A stretch of DNA of 64,000 bases from Proteobacteria bacterium UBA2363 (GCA_002344355.1 DDTN01000015.1:70636-134635); one strand, 5' to 3'. Counted from the first letter of the stretch, positions 24,966 to 34,071 are shown. Program-made: numbers and translations. The notes: generated by a model not told the origin, from the sequence alone.

Positions 24966-25308
24966 GGAACCCGCTCCCGCTCGCCCCACCATGTCCAGCC
25001 CCCTGACCATGGACTCCGTGAAGGATCATAACGCAAGGAGGCGAAACCGCCGGACACCTCCCACGCGCACCGGCATCGTGCGCGCCGTTCCGATCCGCAG
25101 GACCGCGACCGCCGCGGCATCCGGGCCGGGATCCGGCGCCGGACCGGCACCGGCGCGCCGTCCCGGCCCGGCTCGAGGTCCACAGCGGTGCGACCCCACG
25201 CCTCCCGGGGTGGTCCCACCCGGCCCGCGGCGTGGGGCACGGACAGTCGGGGCGGCTGCCCGACCCTCGGACCCATGGCGTGTCTCCCCGGCAGTGCCGC
25301 GCAGCGCC
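24966..25308. other. Intergenic region upstream of cNMP-GGDEF gene
   Basis: The 343 bp between the GGDEF gene start and the stop of the next upstream gene on the same strand. It contains one local AT-rich patch with a candidate -10 (25025-25030). The rest is GC-rich without visible gene, RNA or repeat. Confidence 0.45.
25025..25030 (-). promoter_or_regulatory. Candidate -10 box of the cNMP-GGDEF gene
   Basis: TATGAT on the minus strand in an AT-rich patch, 59 nt before the chosen start and 14 nt before the alternative ATG at 25010. Confidence 0.35.
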
Positions 25309-26649
25309 TCAGTCCGGGTCGCCGGCGGCGTCCAGCGCGCTGTCGCTGCCGACTTCCCATGCGCGCCAGTCGCCGTCGGCCAGGTCCACCGCGACCAGCG
25401 CCTCCCGACGGTCGCTGCGGCCGGGCGGCGCCTCGTCCCAGTGGCCGTACAGCAGCAGGCGATCCGGCAACGACCAGCGGTTGGCCAGTTCGGCCAGCGG
25501 CAGCCGCGCCTGCCAGACCGGCGCGAAGGCCGTGTCCAGGCGCGCCAGCGCGAGCCGGCCGCGGGCATCCAGGCGGGTCCGGTGCAGGACCAGCACGCCA
25601 TCGGGCGCCGCCATCCGCGCCGGCGCGCCCGGCGCCGCTCGCCAGGTGTTGCCGCGCCGGACCCAGGCCGGCGCGCCGGGCGCCGCCGGCGCCTTCAGCA
25701 GCCGTCCCTGCAGCCAGGAGCGACCGTCGGGTAGCGGCTCCAGCGCCTGCAGCCGTGGCTGGCTGCCCTCGCTGAACTCGCGCGTCCGGCCTGTCCTGGC
25801 CTTCCATAAGCGGCGCCGCGCCGCCGCGCCCTCGTCGATCACCTCCGCCGAGCTGAACAGGTGGTCGCCCCAGGGGTCGTTGGCGGCGTCGGCGGCCTCG
25901 GCCTCGCTGAACAGGCCGATCCACTCGCCGTCGAACAGGCCGTGGCGCACGCCGAAGGCGGCCGTGTCGTGGCCGCCATGCCACATCCAGGTGCGCTGGT
26001 TCGCCCGGGAGAAGGCTTCCGGATCGGCGACCTCGTGCCCGGTGGCGACCAGCGTGGCGGCGTCGACCCGCACCAGGCGGCCGTCGGCCAGGCGCACGAA
26101 CAGCGCGTCCTGCCAGGTCCAGTGCCGCATTTCGCGCGGGAACAGACCGGCAAGGTCCGGGTTGGCCGCCTCGATGGCGGCGAGGTCGGCGCGCCGGGTG
26201 GCGTCCGCGCCGGCCAGCAGCAGCGGCTCCTCGTCGAGCCACACCCACACGGCATCGCCCTGCTGGCCCAGCAGGCGCAATTCGCCGGCTGGAAGGTCGT
26301 GGTCCAGCTTGCGAACCTCGAGGGTCTGCCGCCATCGCGGCCGTGCGCTGACCGGGTCGTGCGCCTGCAGGCGAAGATGCTGGAAGCGCTCGGCGACCCA
26401 GCGGCCGGTACTGTGCCGGCCGCCACCGATGCGGCGGGTCCGGACCTCGACCTGGTGCACGGCCAGCCACAGGGCGGCGCCCTCGTCGCCGGCCTGCACC
26501 AGCAGCAGCGGGCCGTTGCGCCGGGCCGGCTCGAACGCGCTGTCGGTGCCGGCCAGGTACACCGCCAGGCCGGCCGAGACCACCACGGCGACCAGGGTGG
26601 CGAGCCTGCGGATCGTCGCGTCGGTCCGGTCGGGAGGCGTCTCGGTCAT
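25309..26649 (-). CDS. Membrane-anchored protein of unknown function (PA2928-like)
   Basis: Protein of 446 residues with one N-terminal membrane helix (about 17-34, LATLVAVVVSAGLAVYLAG) and a long extracytoplasmic beta-rich region. Repeated short strand units such as RVDAATLVATGHEVAD and LVAVDLADGDWRAWEVGSDS suggest a beta-propeller. VHQVEVRTRRIGGGRHSTGRWVAE resembles what I recall of PA2928-family proteins, but I cannot verify that. It is 51 bp downstream of the 654-residue membrane protein gene and probably in one operon with it and the acetyltransferase-like gene. No function can be assigned. Confidence 0.6.
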   Translation of the reverse strand: MTETPPDRTDATIRRLATLVAVVVSAGLAVYLAGTDSAFEPARRNGPLLLVQAGDEGAALWLAVHQVEVRTRRIGGGRHSTGRWVAERFQHLRLQAHDPVSARPRWRQTLEVRKLDHDLPAGELRLLGQQGDAVWVWLDEEPLLLAGADATRRADLAAIEAANPDLAGLFPREMRHWTWQDALFVRLADGRLVRVDAATLVATGHEVADPEAFSRANQRTWMWHGGHDTAAFGVRHGLFDGEWIGLFSEAEAADAANDPWGDHLFSSAEVIDEGAAARRRLWKARTGRTREFSEGSQPRLQALEPLPDGRSWLQGRLLKAPAAPGAPAWVRRGNTWRAAPGAPARMAAPDGVLVLHRTRLDARGRLALARLDTAFAPVWQARLPLAELANRWSLPDRLLLYGHWDEAPPGRSDRREALVAVDLADGDWRAWEVGSDSALDAAGDPD

Positions 26650-26700
26650 GATCGGAACAGCGTGGAAAGCGGCTGCCGGGGGCCAGCCGCCGTGGACCGG

Positions 26701-28665
26701 TCAGCGGTTCTCGTGGCGGTCGGGCCGGGCTGGCCGGCGGTCGACGGCTGCCCGGTCGGGCTTGCGTCCCCACCGCCGGACCCGCCTGCGGCCCAGGCGG
26801 CGCCAGACCAGCAGGCCGCGGGCATGCAGCAGCACCAGCATCAGGGTGGCGAACACGGCGGTGGCGAACAGGTCGAGCTTGAACTTCAGCCACTGGCCGT
26901 CGACGCCGGCGTCGACCAGCTGGTAGACCAGTTGCAGCAGGCCCAGGAAGGCCACGTAGAACAGCACCCGGCCGACGAAGCGCTCGGACTTCTTCGCCTC
27001 GTTGCCGCGCAGGTCGTCGATGGTGCGCTCCAGCTCGCCGACCACGCCGGCCCAGTAGGCCTCGCGCTGGGCGATGCCGCGCACCGCCTCCACCGAGTCG
27101 TAGAAGGCGCGCTCGGTGTCGTAGCGCAGGACGTTGAAGTAGCGGTGCTTGGCGATGCCGGCGAAGGTCTCGATGCGGAAGCGGCGGAACGCGTCGAAGG
27201 CGTCCTCGGCCAGGGAGGTGGCGTAGATGCCGGATCCGGGGGCCGCCTCGCCATCGAGCAGGCCGTCGCCTTCGAGCCGGTCGATCAGCGCCCGCACCAT
27301 GGTTTCGTAACGACGCACCAGCAGCTCGTTGTGCAGGGTCATCAGATGCACCAGGAACAGGTACGGACAGGTGCCGATCCAGCCGCGCCCGACTTCCAGG
27401 CTGCGCGAGGCGGCGACCACCTCGTAGATCACCGACTGCGTCGCGTAGACCAGGAAGTGGCTGTCGCCATCGGCCTGGTCCGCGGGCGGGTAGATGGGGT
27501 CGGTGCCGTCCTTGATCTCGCTGACGTCCTGGCGCAGGAAGTCGACGATGTTCTGGAAGAACCCGGACAGGAAGTAGTAGTCGAGCTGGGCCGGCGGCAG
27601 CCGCTCCGGCGTCAGGTCGCCCTCGCGGTAGCGCCGGTGCAGCGGCGCGTCGGCGTCGCGCGCGGGCGCCGGCCGGGCGAAGTCGCGCAGGCCGGTGCGG
27701 ATGTCCGGGGACAGCAGGGCGAAGAACCAGGGGTCCTCGAGCAGGCAGACCACGCGCGCGCCAAGCTGAGAGAGCGGGGTTGCCGGCAGCCGGCCGCCGC
27801 GTGCCGGCGTCTCGCCTTCCGGCAGCAGCAGTGCCCAGGGCCGGCCCAGGGCCCGCGCCGCCGGCAACTCGATGCCGCGCCCGGCCAGCAGCCCGGCCAC
27901 CGCCCCGGCCAGGTGCCGGAAATGGCCGTCGAACCGGGTCTGGAGCCAGTCCATGAAGGTCTGTGCCGGCGCGTCCGCCCCGCCCAGGCGCGAGCGGACC
28001 TGCAGCGCGCACTCGGGATCGTCCAGGAGCCAGGCGGTGCCCTCGGTGGGCGACACCGCTTTCTGCAGCATCGAAAGGGCGTAGTAGTCGCGATGGCCAT
28101 GCCGGTAGGCCAGCTCCAGCGACAGGTGCCAGGTCAGCGCGGTGTTCGAATGCGCCACCCAGAACGCCCGGCAGCGCGCCGGCAGCCGCACCGGGGCGTC
28201 CAGCTCGAGCGCGAACGACTCGCCCTCGGTCTGCCAGCGCAGGCCGGCCGGAATGCACAGCTCGATCTCGTCGAACACGTTCTCGCCGTCCGGATCGTCG
28301 GGAACCGGCTGGCTGGGCGTGTCGATCAGGAAATCCTGCACGAACAGGCCGCGCTGGCGGTCGGCGATGTCGTTGAACAGCGGCTCGATGGCGGCGCCCA
28401 GGCGGCGGCTGTCGCCATAGCCCGCGCCGTCGCGGCCGCCCAGCCGCTCGAACAGCGCGCGGTCCCAGCCGCTGCGACCCTGCGCGTCGGAGAAATGCGC
28501 CTGCAGGCGCCGGTGGTCGACCGGCAGGGAGACCGTCAGGTGCAGGCGGCCGCCGCGCGCGCGAAGCGGCGCGATGGCGGCCAGCGCCCCGGCCAGGGCC
28601 GGCCCCAGGTCGGCGTGCGGATCGTGGGATCCGGTGGCGGCGGCGTCGGCCGGCGGGGCATCCAT
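26701..28665 (-). CDS. Large protein of unknown function with C-terminal membrane helices
   Basis: Protein of 654 residues that I do not recognise. The first 560 residues are soluble in character, with ornamented segments such as LHLTVSLPVDHRRLQAHF, VQDFLIDTP and WLIGTCPYLF-like motifs (actual: GRGWIGTCPYLFLVHLMTLHNELL). Two hydrophobic helices follow near residues 570-590 and 600-620 (LFYVAFLGLLQLVYQLV; LFATAVFATLMLVLLHA), then an Arg-rich cytoplasmic tail. The layout of long soluble domain, two C-terminal helices and short basic tail resembles CorA-like topology, without a CorA GMN motif. It is 20 bp downstream of the acetyltransferase-like gene and 51 bp upstream of the PA2928-like gene. 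Confidence 0.65.
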   Translation of the reverse strand: MDAPPADAAATGSHDPHADLGPALAGALAAIAPLRARGGRLHLTVSLPVDHRRLQAHFSDAQGRSGWDRALFERLGGRDGAGYGDSRRLGAAIEPLFNDIADRQRGLFVQDFLIDTPSQPVPDDPDGENVFDEIELCIPAGLRWQTEGESFALELDAPVRLPARCRAFWVAHSNTALTWHLSLELAYRHGHRDYYALSMLQKAVSPTEGTAWLLDDPECALQVRSRLGGADAPAQTFMDWLQTRFDGHFRHLAGAVAGLLAGRGIELPAARALGRPWALLLPEGETPARGGRLPATPLSQLGARVVCLLEDPWFFALLSPDIRTGLRDFARPAPARDADAPLHRRYREGDLTPERLPPAQLDYYFLSGFFQNIVDFLRQDVSEIKDGTDPIYPPADQADGDSHFLVYATQSVIYEVVAASRSLEVGRGWIGTCPYLFLVHLMTLHNELLVRRYETMVRALIDRLEGDGLLDGEAAPGSGIYATSLAEDAFDAFRRFRIETFAGIAKHRYFNVLRYDTERAFYDSVEAVRGIAQREAYWAGVVGELERTIDDLRGNEAKKSERFVGRVLFYVAFLGLLQLVYQLVDAGVDGQWLKFKLDLFATAVFATLMLVLLHARGLLVWRRLGRRRVRRWGRKPDRAAVDRRPARPDRHENR

Positions 28666-28684
28666 GCGGGACTTCCGTGTGTCT

Positions 28685-29650
28685 TCAGGGATCTGCGGCA
28701 CGCAGGCGTTCGCGAAGGCCGCGCGCCGGGTCGACGCCTGTCCTTTCGCGTTCGGCCCGCAGCCGGGCGAGCCGGGGCAGCGGATCGAGCAGGGCCAGAT
28801 GCCGGCCTGACGCGCAATCCGTCGCGCAGGCGCGCAACTGCTTGGCCGCCTCAAGGTTGCCGTGCGGATCGGCCCCCTTCAGCACCGAGATGCCGAAGAA
28901 GCGCGCCAGATGGCGCTGCAGGAGACAGGCGTCGAGGTCGTCGGCGGCAACGCCCAGCACCGCCATCAGCAGGTCGTGGGCCGGCGCCTGTCCGGCCGAC
29001 AGCGCCGGCTGCACATAGGGAAAATCGATGATGCGCGCGCCCAGCCTTGCCCAGATCGCCACCCGGTCGAACTGGTCCAGGCCGGTGGCCGCGGTGTCGG
29101 CCGCGTAGTCCGCGTCGTTCACCCGCAACGGGTCGTTGATCTCCATGAACACCCGGTCCGGTACCGCGTCGGCCCCGGCCAGCGCGTCGGGAAACGAGCG
29201 CCGCGCCACCGCGCGCACCGCGGCGACCAGGTCGTGCAGGTGGCCGTGGCCCCGGTGCCCGGCATCGACGAACACATAGTTGAGGTTCTGGTCGACGCCA
29301 AGCGCCCGGCCCGCGGCATCGGCCTGCAGGTGGCACAGCAGGTTGGCGCCCCCGACCACCGCGCCGTCGCGCTCCAGCACCAGCACCCATTCCCGGAACG
29401 GCCCGTAGCGCGCCAGCAACGCCGCCGCCGCGTCGCCATGGTTCAGCGCCAGGCACTCGACGAAGCCGGCCCGGCCCTCCTTCTCGTTGGCCAGCACGAA
29501 GGCGCGGTCGTAGGCGCGGTGGAACCGCTCGAACACCGCGTCTTCATGCGTGGAGGCCCGCACCCGCAGGACCTCACCGCCGCGGTGGGCGGGGAGGGGA
29601 AAGTCGAGGGAGGCTGGGAGGGCGTGGGCCGTGGCGGGGAGGTCGGACAT
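28685..29650 (-). CDS. GNAT-like acyltransferase-type protein
   Basis: Protein of 321 residues. The first half looks like a GNAT fold: strand LRVRASTHEDAVFERFHRAY, strand EWVLVLERDGAVVGGANLL, then LNYVFVDAGHRGHGHLHDLV, where R-G-H-G-H resembles the acetyl-CoA pyrophosphate loop. The second half (about 175-321) is helical, with FMEINDPLRVNDADYAAD and FDRVAIWARLGARIIDFPYVQP. The length exceeds a single GNAT domain, so this may be a two-domain or specialised member. It is the first gene of the trio 28685-25309 with a TAGACT box 28 nt upstream. The substrate is unknown. Confidence 0.6.
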   Translation of the reverse strand: MSDLPATAHALPASLDFPLPAHRGGEVLRVRASTHEDAVFERFHRAYDRAFVLANEKEGRAGFVECLALNHGDAAAALLARYGPFREWVLVLERDGAVVGGANLLCHLQADAAGRALGVDQNLNYVFVDAGHRGHGHLHDLVAAVRAVARRSFPDALAGADAVPDRVFMEINDPLRVNDADYAADTAATGLDQFDRVAIWARLGARIIDFPYVQPALSAGQAPAHDLLMAVLGVAADDLDACLLQRHLARFFGISVLKGADPHGNLEAAKQLRACATDCASGRHLALLDPLPRLARLRAERERTGVDPARGLRERLRAADP

Positions 29651-29678
29651 GCGCCGGCTGGCTCGGGGGGATGACCGC

Positions 29679-29684
29679 AGTCTA
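29679..29684 (-). promoter_or_regulatory. Candidate -10 box of the GNAT-like trio
   Basis: TAGACT on the minus strand, 28 nt before the ATG at 29650. The same hexamer occurs at msrC and upstream of tRNA-Arg. Confidence 0.4.
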
Positions 29685-29805
29685 GTGGTCCCTGTCGCGC
29701 CATTCGCTGCCCGAAACGCGGGGACTGTCCGGAGCGACCCTGCGGTACCGGCCGGTCATTCGACTCCGCGCCGGGGCGGAAAGCGGGGGCCTGGTTCGCA
29801 AAAGC

Positions 29806-29882
29806 TGGCGCGCCCGGAGGGATTCGAACCCCCGACCAATGGCTTCGGAAGCCACTACTCTATCCGGCTGAGCTACGGGCGC
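29806..29882 (-). tRNA. tRNA-Arg(CCG)
   Basis: 77-nt tRNA on the minus strand with encoded CCA. The acceptor stem GCGCCCG pairs with CGGGCGC; the T-loop reads GGTTCGAATCC. The anticodon loop TTCCGAA gives anticodon CCG, decoding CGG (Arg). All four arms pair with only G-U exceptions at the D and anticodon stem ends. Confidence 0.97.
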
Positions 29883-30327
29883 GTTGTCTGTTGCCGGCCG
29901 GCCGTCCTGGCGGGCGGCGGGCCCCGGCGCCGCGGGCGCGGGCCGGCCCCGGGGGACCGGGGCCGCACAGTCTAGCGCAAGGGCGACAGCGGTGGCAGCC
30001 GGTCGGGGCTGGCGGCTGCGTACCGGCGCATCGGCACGCCCGTCCGGACAGCCTGGCCGCTCCCCCCTTGGCCTGGTTCGACTCATCCGGGCGGCGACCC
30101 CGGAATCGTCCGCTGCATCCCCTCCTTGCCCATCGGCCGCCACCGTCGCGACACCCGCGGGCGGGTCGGTCTGCGCGCCGCGAGCGGATGCCGGTGCCCA
30201 CTCTCGCCAGCGTCCTGTAATCGCCCGCCGCGAACCCGGTACCCGGTCCTTGCCCGGCCGCTGCGACGCCCGCCGGCCACCCGCCGCAGGCGGGCGCATC
30301 GCACTCCGCCATCGACAGGACCCGACC
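29883..30327. other. Intergenic region between tRNA-Arg and tail protein 2
   Basis: 445 bp without a supported gene. It contains a perfect hairpin GGCCCCGG-GGGA-CCGGGGCC (29945-29964), a TAGACT box on the minus strand (29969-29974) that may start the tRNA precursor, a TGTAAT box at about 30217 on the plus strand and a hairpin CCCGCC-GCA-GGCGGG (30280-30294) in the probable leader of tail protein 2. Confidence 0.5.
29969..29974 (-). promoter_or_regulatory. Candidate -10 box upstream of tRNA-Arg
   Basis: TAGACT on the minus strand, 86 nt before the mature tRNA 5' end. The hairpin at 29945-29964 would be in the precursor leader. Confidence 0.3.
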
Positions 30328-31824
30328 ATGAACGTCCCGACGCTGCTGCTCCGCTCCGCGCTGACCGCCCTCGCCGCGCTCACGCCACTGGCCGCCGCGC
30401 AGGCCACGCCGCTGGCCGACGATCCCTACTGGCTGGCTCCGGATTTCCTCAATGGCGAGGCGATCCGCGAGGACTTCGGCCGGCCCACCCGCGACCATCT
30501 CGGCCGCCGCGCGGCGCGCATGTTCGACAACGCCACCGTGGTCGCAGGCGTCGGGCAGCCGCCCAACCTCAACCAGACCAACGGCTTCTACAACCTGGTG
30601 ATGACCAAGGTCACCGACGGTGGCGCCGCCTACGACTGGATTGCCCCCGACAACACGCCGGCGACACCGAACCAGCTCGTCTACCCGAACCAGACCAGCG
30701 CCCGCTACACCGACGTGCGCGGCCTGGCCACGCACGGCGAGTTCATCCTGGTCCAGGTCGACGCCGACGATCCGGTCAGCGGCCCCTACTCCACCATCGA
30801 GGTGTTCAACCGGCCCGGCCAGCGCGTCGGCGGTTTCCAGTTGCCGCTGGCGCAGCGCGACCAGCGCGGCGCCGGCCTGGTGGTCTGGGAAAGCAACGGC
30901 GTGACCCGGGTGTTCGCCGCCAGCACCGGCCTGAGCGCCGACAACAGCCGCTGGATCCCGCGCTGGAAGCGCCTGCTGCTGTCGGGCAGCGGCCAGCTCA
31001 CGCTGGAGGCGCAAGGGGAAATCAGCCATCCCAACTGCACGGCCTCGACCTCGTGCCAGGTCTACGACCTGGCGGCGAGCAGACCGTCCATCCTGGATCC
31101 GGGCAACCCCCGCATCTACCTGGCGATCACCTGGCGCAACCTCGCCAATGCCAATCGCCAGTTCATGGCGATGCGCGTCACCAGCAACGGCGTGCCGGAG
31201 CCTGCCTTCGCCGGCGGCACGGTGATCCTGGGCTTCGACCAGCCGGGCTCGGATCTCTCCGATGTCGCCACCCGCATCGCCGTGCGCACCCGAACCCAGG
31301 GCGGGATCCAGGACGACATCCTGCTGGTCGGCCGGGTGGCCCGGGCCTGCCGGACCGGCGTCGGCGTGGTGCGCCTGCGCCACAACGGCCAGCTGGAAAC
31401 CGCGTTCGGCAACGGTGGCCGGCTGCTGTTCGGCGGCAGCGACACCGCCTCGGCGGGCGTCTGCGCCACCCTCAATCCGCCCAATGACCAGGTCAACGGC
31501 GCGGCGCTCAACGGCCACCGGCTGGCCCTGACCGGCACCAGCAACTGCGTGGACTGCCCGGGCGAAGGCTTCCTCGCCATGGTCGACATCGAGGCCGCGG
31601 CGGGCGCCCTCGCCGACTTCCGTCGCCTCACCTATCCGCTGTCGGGCGGCACGCCGATCCCAACCAGCCTCACCGATGCCATCCCGGCGCCCGACGCCGG
31701 CTTCTGGCTGGCCGGTCACACCCGCACGCCGGAAGGCGCGATCGATCCGGCGATCCGCAACAAGATGCAATTCCTGATGCTGCGCGTGGCGCCCGACCGG
31801 CTGTTCGGCAATGGACTGGAGTGA
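30328..31824 (+). CDS. Secreted delta-60-repeat-like protein with DGFE-type tail (tail protein 2)
   Basis: Predicted exported protein of 498 residues with signal peptide (MNVPTLLLRSALTALAALTP, cleavage near AQA). The body has delta-60-like units, for example VVRLRHNGQLETAFGNGGRL and AMRVTSNGVPEPAFAGGT, and short Cys motifs (CRTG; CVDCPGEGF). It ends APDRLFGNGLE. It is followed after 31 bp by a paralogue of equal size with the same order of motifs (an LFGGS segment, then CxxCP, then a YPLSG/YPLAG segment), so the pair arose by tandem duplication and diverged widely. Start 30328 was chosen for the signal peptide. Function is unknown; an extracellular or surface role is inferred. Confidence 0.72.
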   Translation: MNVPTLLLRSALTALAALTPLAAAQATPLADDPYWLAPDFLNGEAIREDFGRPTRDHLGRRAARMFDNATVVAGVGQPPNLNQTNGFYNLVMTKVTDGGAAYDWIAPDNTPATPNQLVYPNQTSARYTDVRGLATHGEFILVQVDADDPVSGPYSTIEVFNRPGQRVGGFQLPLAQRDQRGAGLVVWESNGVTRVFAASTGLSADNSRWIPRWKRLLLSGSGQLTLEAQGEISHPNCTASTSCQVYDLAASRPSILDPGNPRIYLAITWRNLANANRQFMAMRVTSNGVPEPAFAGGTVILGFDQPGSDLSDVATRIAVRTRTQGGIQDDILLVGRVARACRTGVGVVRLRHNGQLETAFGNGGRLLFGGSDTASAGVCATLNPPNDQVNGAALNGHRLALTGTSNCVDCPGEGFLAMVDIEAAAGALADFRRLTYPLSGGTPIPTSLTDAIPAPDAGFWLAGHTRTPEGAIDPAIRNKMQFLMLRVAPDRLFGNGLE

Positions 31825-31855
31825 GCGCCGTCGCGCGCCGGCAGGGCCGACCGCG

Positions 31856-33358
31856 ATGACCCTGCCGTCCGCCCCCGCCAGGCGTACCTGGCACCTGCCG
31901 GTGGCCCTGCTGGCCCTGGTCCTGGCGCCTGCGCCGGCCCTGTCGCGACCGCTGCTGGCCGACCCGATCGCTCCCGATGCCCTCGCCAACGGCGGCGCCT
32001 GGCGCGTCGACGACTACGGCGGCAGCACGCGCAGCAAGGTGGCGCGGTGGGTGGCCGAGCTGCCCGAGGGCCACCATGTCGTGGTCGGCCTGGACAACCT
32101 GCCCGGCGGCGCGGTGTCGGGCACCTACCGCAACCTGGTGCTGGCGCGCTTCGATGCGCAGGGCGAGCCGGTGCCCTGGCTGGCGCCACCGGTGCTGCTG
32201 CCGGTCGATGCCAACCACGTCGTCCTCGATCTCGGTGCGGACACGCCGGGGTTGGACGTGCGTGGCGTGGCGGTCGGGCCGAACCGGCTCTACGTGTTGA
32301 TCGACCGCGTGTTCCAGACCACCCGGCGCCCGTACCTGTTCGCGTTCGCCTTCCATGGCCCGCTGGCCTACGACCAGGCGCTGTCGACCGGCCACCACGG
32401 GTCGGGCCTGGCCTTCCTGCGCACGTCCGGGGGCGACCGTCTTTACGTGTTTAGCTCGTACGCCTCGGACGGCGTGCGCTGGAGGCCGCACGTGCGCTAC
32501 TTCCAGATACCGGCGGCGGGCGACCCGCAACCGACCGACGAGTGGTGGATCCTCCCTCCGGCCTGCCAGGCCGGCCAGTCATGCCGCATCCACGGCGTCA
32601 CTGCCAATGTCCATGGCGCGCTCACCGGGCTGCCGCCGCGGATCTACCTGGTCGGCAGCCACGCCATCGCCAGCGACCCGGGCAACGAGGATTTCCTCGT
32701 CATGCGCCTGGATGCCAACGGCCAGCCGGATCCCGGCTTCGGCATCCAGGCGGTCATGGTGCAGGGCTTCGACCGCCCGGGCTCGGCGCGCGCCGATGTC
32801 GCCCTGCGGGCGGTGGTGCGCCCGTACTTTCTGCCCGGCGGCCAAGGACGCGAACACCTCTACGTGACCGGACGCGTCGACCAGTCCTGCCGCCTCGGCA
32901 CCGCCGTGCTGGCGCTGGACGACACCGGCGCGCCGTTGTCCGGGTTCGGCGTCGTCGGCGCCCTGCTGTTCGGCGGCAGCGCGGCCAGCGGAAGTTTCTG
33001 TTCGGGCTTCAATCCCAGCCTCACCCTGGTGCCGATGCCGCTGCTCGACGGCAACCGCCTGCTGCTGGTCGGCTACCGCCAGTGCCAGGGCTGCCCGACC
33101 GTGGCCGCACTGGCCTCGGTCGACCTGGCGCGCGGCCAGCTGGCCTGGCAGCGCGACCTGCCCTACCCCCTTGCAGGTTCCCCCGAACGGCCGACCAACC
33201 TGATGGGCGCGAGCCGCCTGGCTGCGGATCGCTATCTGCTGGCCGGCACCACGCGCTACCCGGACGACGCCTCGGTGTCGCCGCTGCTGCGCGGGCGCTA
33301 CCAGTTCGCGACCCTGCAGGTGCGCGCCGACCGCCTGCATGGCGATGGCTTCGATTGA
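31856..33358 (+). CDS. Secreted delta-60-repeat-like protein with DGFE-type tail (tail protein 3)
   Basis: Predicted exported protein of 500 residues. The N-terminus MTLPSAPARRTWHLPVALLA is followed by a hydrophobic core and a cleavage site near ALS, a good signal peptide; an ATG 45 bp upstream would bury it. Repeat-like units include LVMRLDANGQPDPGFGIQA and LALDDTGAPLSGFGVVG. It shares LLFGGS, CQGCP and YPLAG landmarks with tail protein 2 just upstream. It ends RADRLHGDGFD, where His replaces the Phe of the tail consensus. It is probably co-transcribed with tail proteins 2 and 4. Confidence 0.72.
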   Translation: MTLPSAPARRTWHLPVALLALVLAPAPALSRPLLADPIAPDALANGGAWRVDDYGGSTRSKVARWVAELPEGHHVVVGLDNLPGGAVSGTYRNLVLARFDAQGEPVPWLAPPVLLPVDANHVVLDLGADTPGLDVRGVAVGPNRLYVLIDRVFQTTRRPYLFAFAFHGPLAYDQALSTGHHGSGLAFLRTSGGDRLYVFSSYASDGVRWRPHVRYFQIPAAGDPQPTDEWWILPPACQAGQSCRIHGVTANVHGALTGLPPRIYLVGSHAIASDPGNEDFLVMRLDANGQPDPGFGIQAVMVQGFDRPGSARADVALRAVVRPYFLPGGQGREHLYVTGRVDQSCRLGTAVLALDDTGAPLSGFGVVGALLFGGSAASGSFCSGFNPSLTLVPMPLLDGNRLLLVGYRQCQGCPTVAALASVDLARGQLAWQRDLPYPLAGSPERPTNLMGASRLAADRYLLAGTTRYPDDASVSPLLRGRYQFATLQVRADRLHGDGFD

Positions 33359-33403
33359 CGCGCCGATTGGCGTTTCCGCCGCCACCTGGATGGGAGATAC
33401 ACC

Positions 33404-33907
33404 ATGGACATTCGACCCCCGGCGGCCTGGTGCCGCGCCCTGTTCGCTGCCACCGTGATGGCGCTGACCTGCCCCGGCAGCGCGTCGGCGCAGTCCTGCC
33501 AGACGCCGCTGCCGATCATCACCGGCATCGTCCAGGGCTTCGACACCTGCCAGTCGGCCAACCACCTGCCCAGCCTCGGTCCGTTGCCCAGCCCGCATCC
33601 GGACATCGTCCATGTGTTCGAGGCCGCGCCGGGGCTGCAGGGCGGCATCCAGATCTGGAGACAGCCGGGCACCCCGCCACTGACGGTGGTGCTGCTGGCC
33701 GGCGCCTGCAACGCCGCAACGATGCCGGTGGCGGCCTGGAACCTGTCGGACGGGCCGGCGCAGATTCCCGCATCCGGCTGGCCGGCCGGCCCGGTGCATG
33801 TGGTGGTCACGGGCGATCCCGACGTCCCGGGATCGGTCTGCGGCGCCTACCAGATCACCGCCGAGGGATTGCTGGTGGACCGCATCTTCCGCTCGCGTTT
33901 CGAGTAG
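33404..33907 (+). CDS. Small secreted protein with degenerate DGFE-type tail (tail protein 4)
   Basis: Predicted exported protein of 167 residues with signal peptide (MDIRPPAAWCRALFAATVMA, cleavage near ASA) and a good GGGAG upstream. The mature part has Cys residues near both ends (SCQTPLP, DTCQSANH, AGACNAAT, GSVCGAYQ), suggesting two disulfides, and a compact beta-sandwich pattern similar to PPC-type domains (VHVVVTGDPDVPGSVCGAY). It ends LVDRIFRSRFE, keeping D-R-I-F and the final F-E of the tail consensus but with Arg-Ser-Arg in the middle. It is the third secreted-protein gene in a row; 45 bp separate it from the previous stop. Confidence 0.68.
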   Translation: MDIRPPAAWCRALFAATVMALTCPGSASAQSCQTPLPIITGIVQGFDTCQSANHLPSLGPLPSPHPDIVHVFEAAPGLQGGIQIWRQPGTPPLTVVLLAGACNAATMPVAAWNLSDGPAQIPASGWPAGPVHVVVTGDPDVPGSVCGAYQITAEGLLVDRIFRSRFE

Positions 33908-33972
33908 CGACACGCCCCGGGGCTGGCGTGCCGGCCGACCTTCATGCGCTGGAACGGCGACCCTCTCCCCCG

Positions 33973-33998
33973 CCCCTCCCCCGCCTGCGGGGGAGGGG
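33973..33998. repeat. REP-like GC palindrome, possible terminator
   Basis: CCCCTCCCCCGC-CT-GCGGGGGAGGGG, twelve-bp perfect arms, preceded by a further CCCTCTCCCC. Palindromes of this CCCCTCCC/GGGAGGGG type recur many times in related genomes. It lies 66 bp after tail protein 4 in a convergent gap. Confidence 0.6.
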
Positions 33999-34071
33999 AG
34001 AAGTGGCGTGTCCCGGCAAGCAGCCACGTTCTTCGCACACGTGCCGGCTCGCTTTGTCCGGTCTGCTTCGC

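Noticed and set aside
26701..28665. CorA-type magnesium channel
   Set aside because: The topology is similar, but the GMN motif and CorA length are absent, so the family call is not supported.
29860..31989. 709-codon minus-strand frame over tail protein 2
   Set aside because: Low-complexity translation opposite a good secreted-protein frame with signal peptide and shared tail; it also runs through the tRNA edge.
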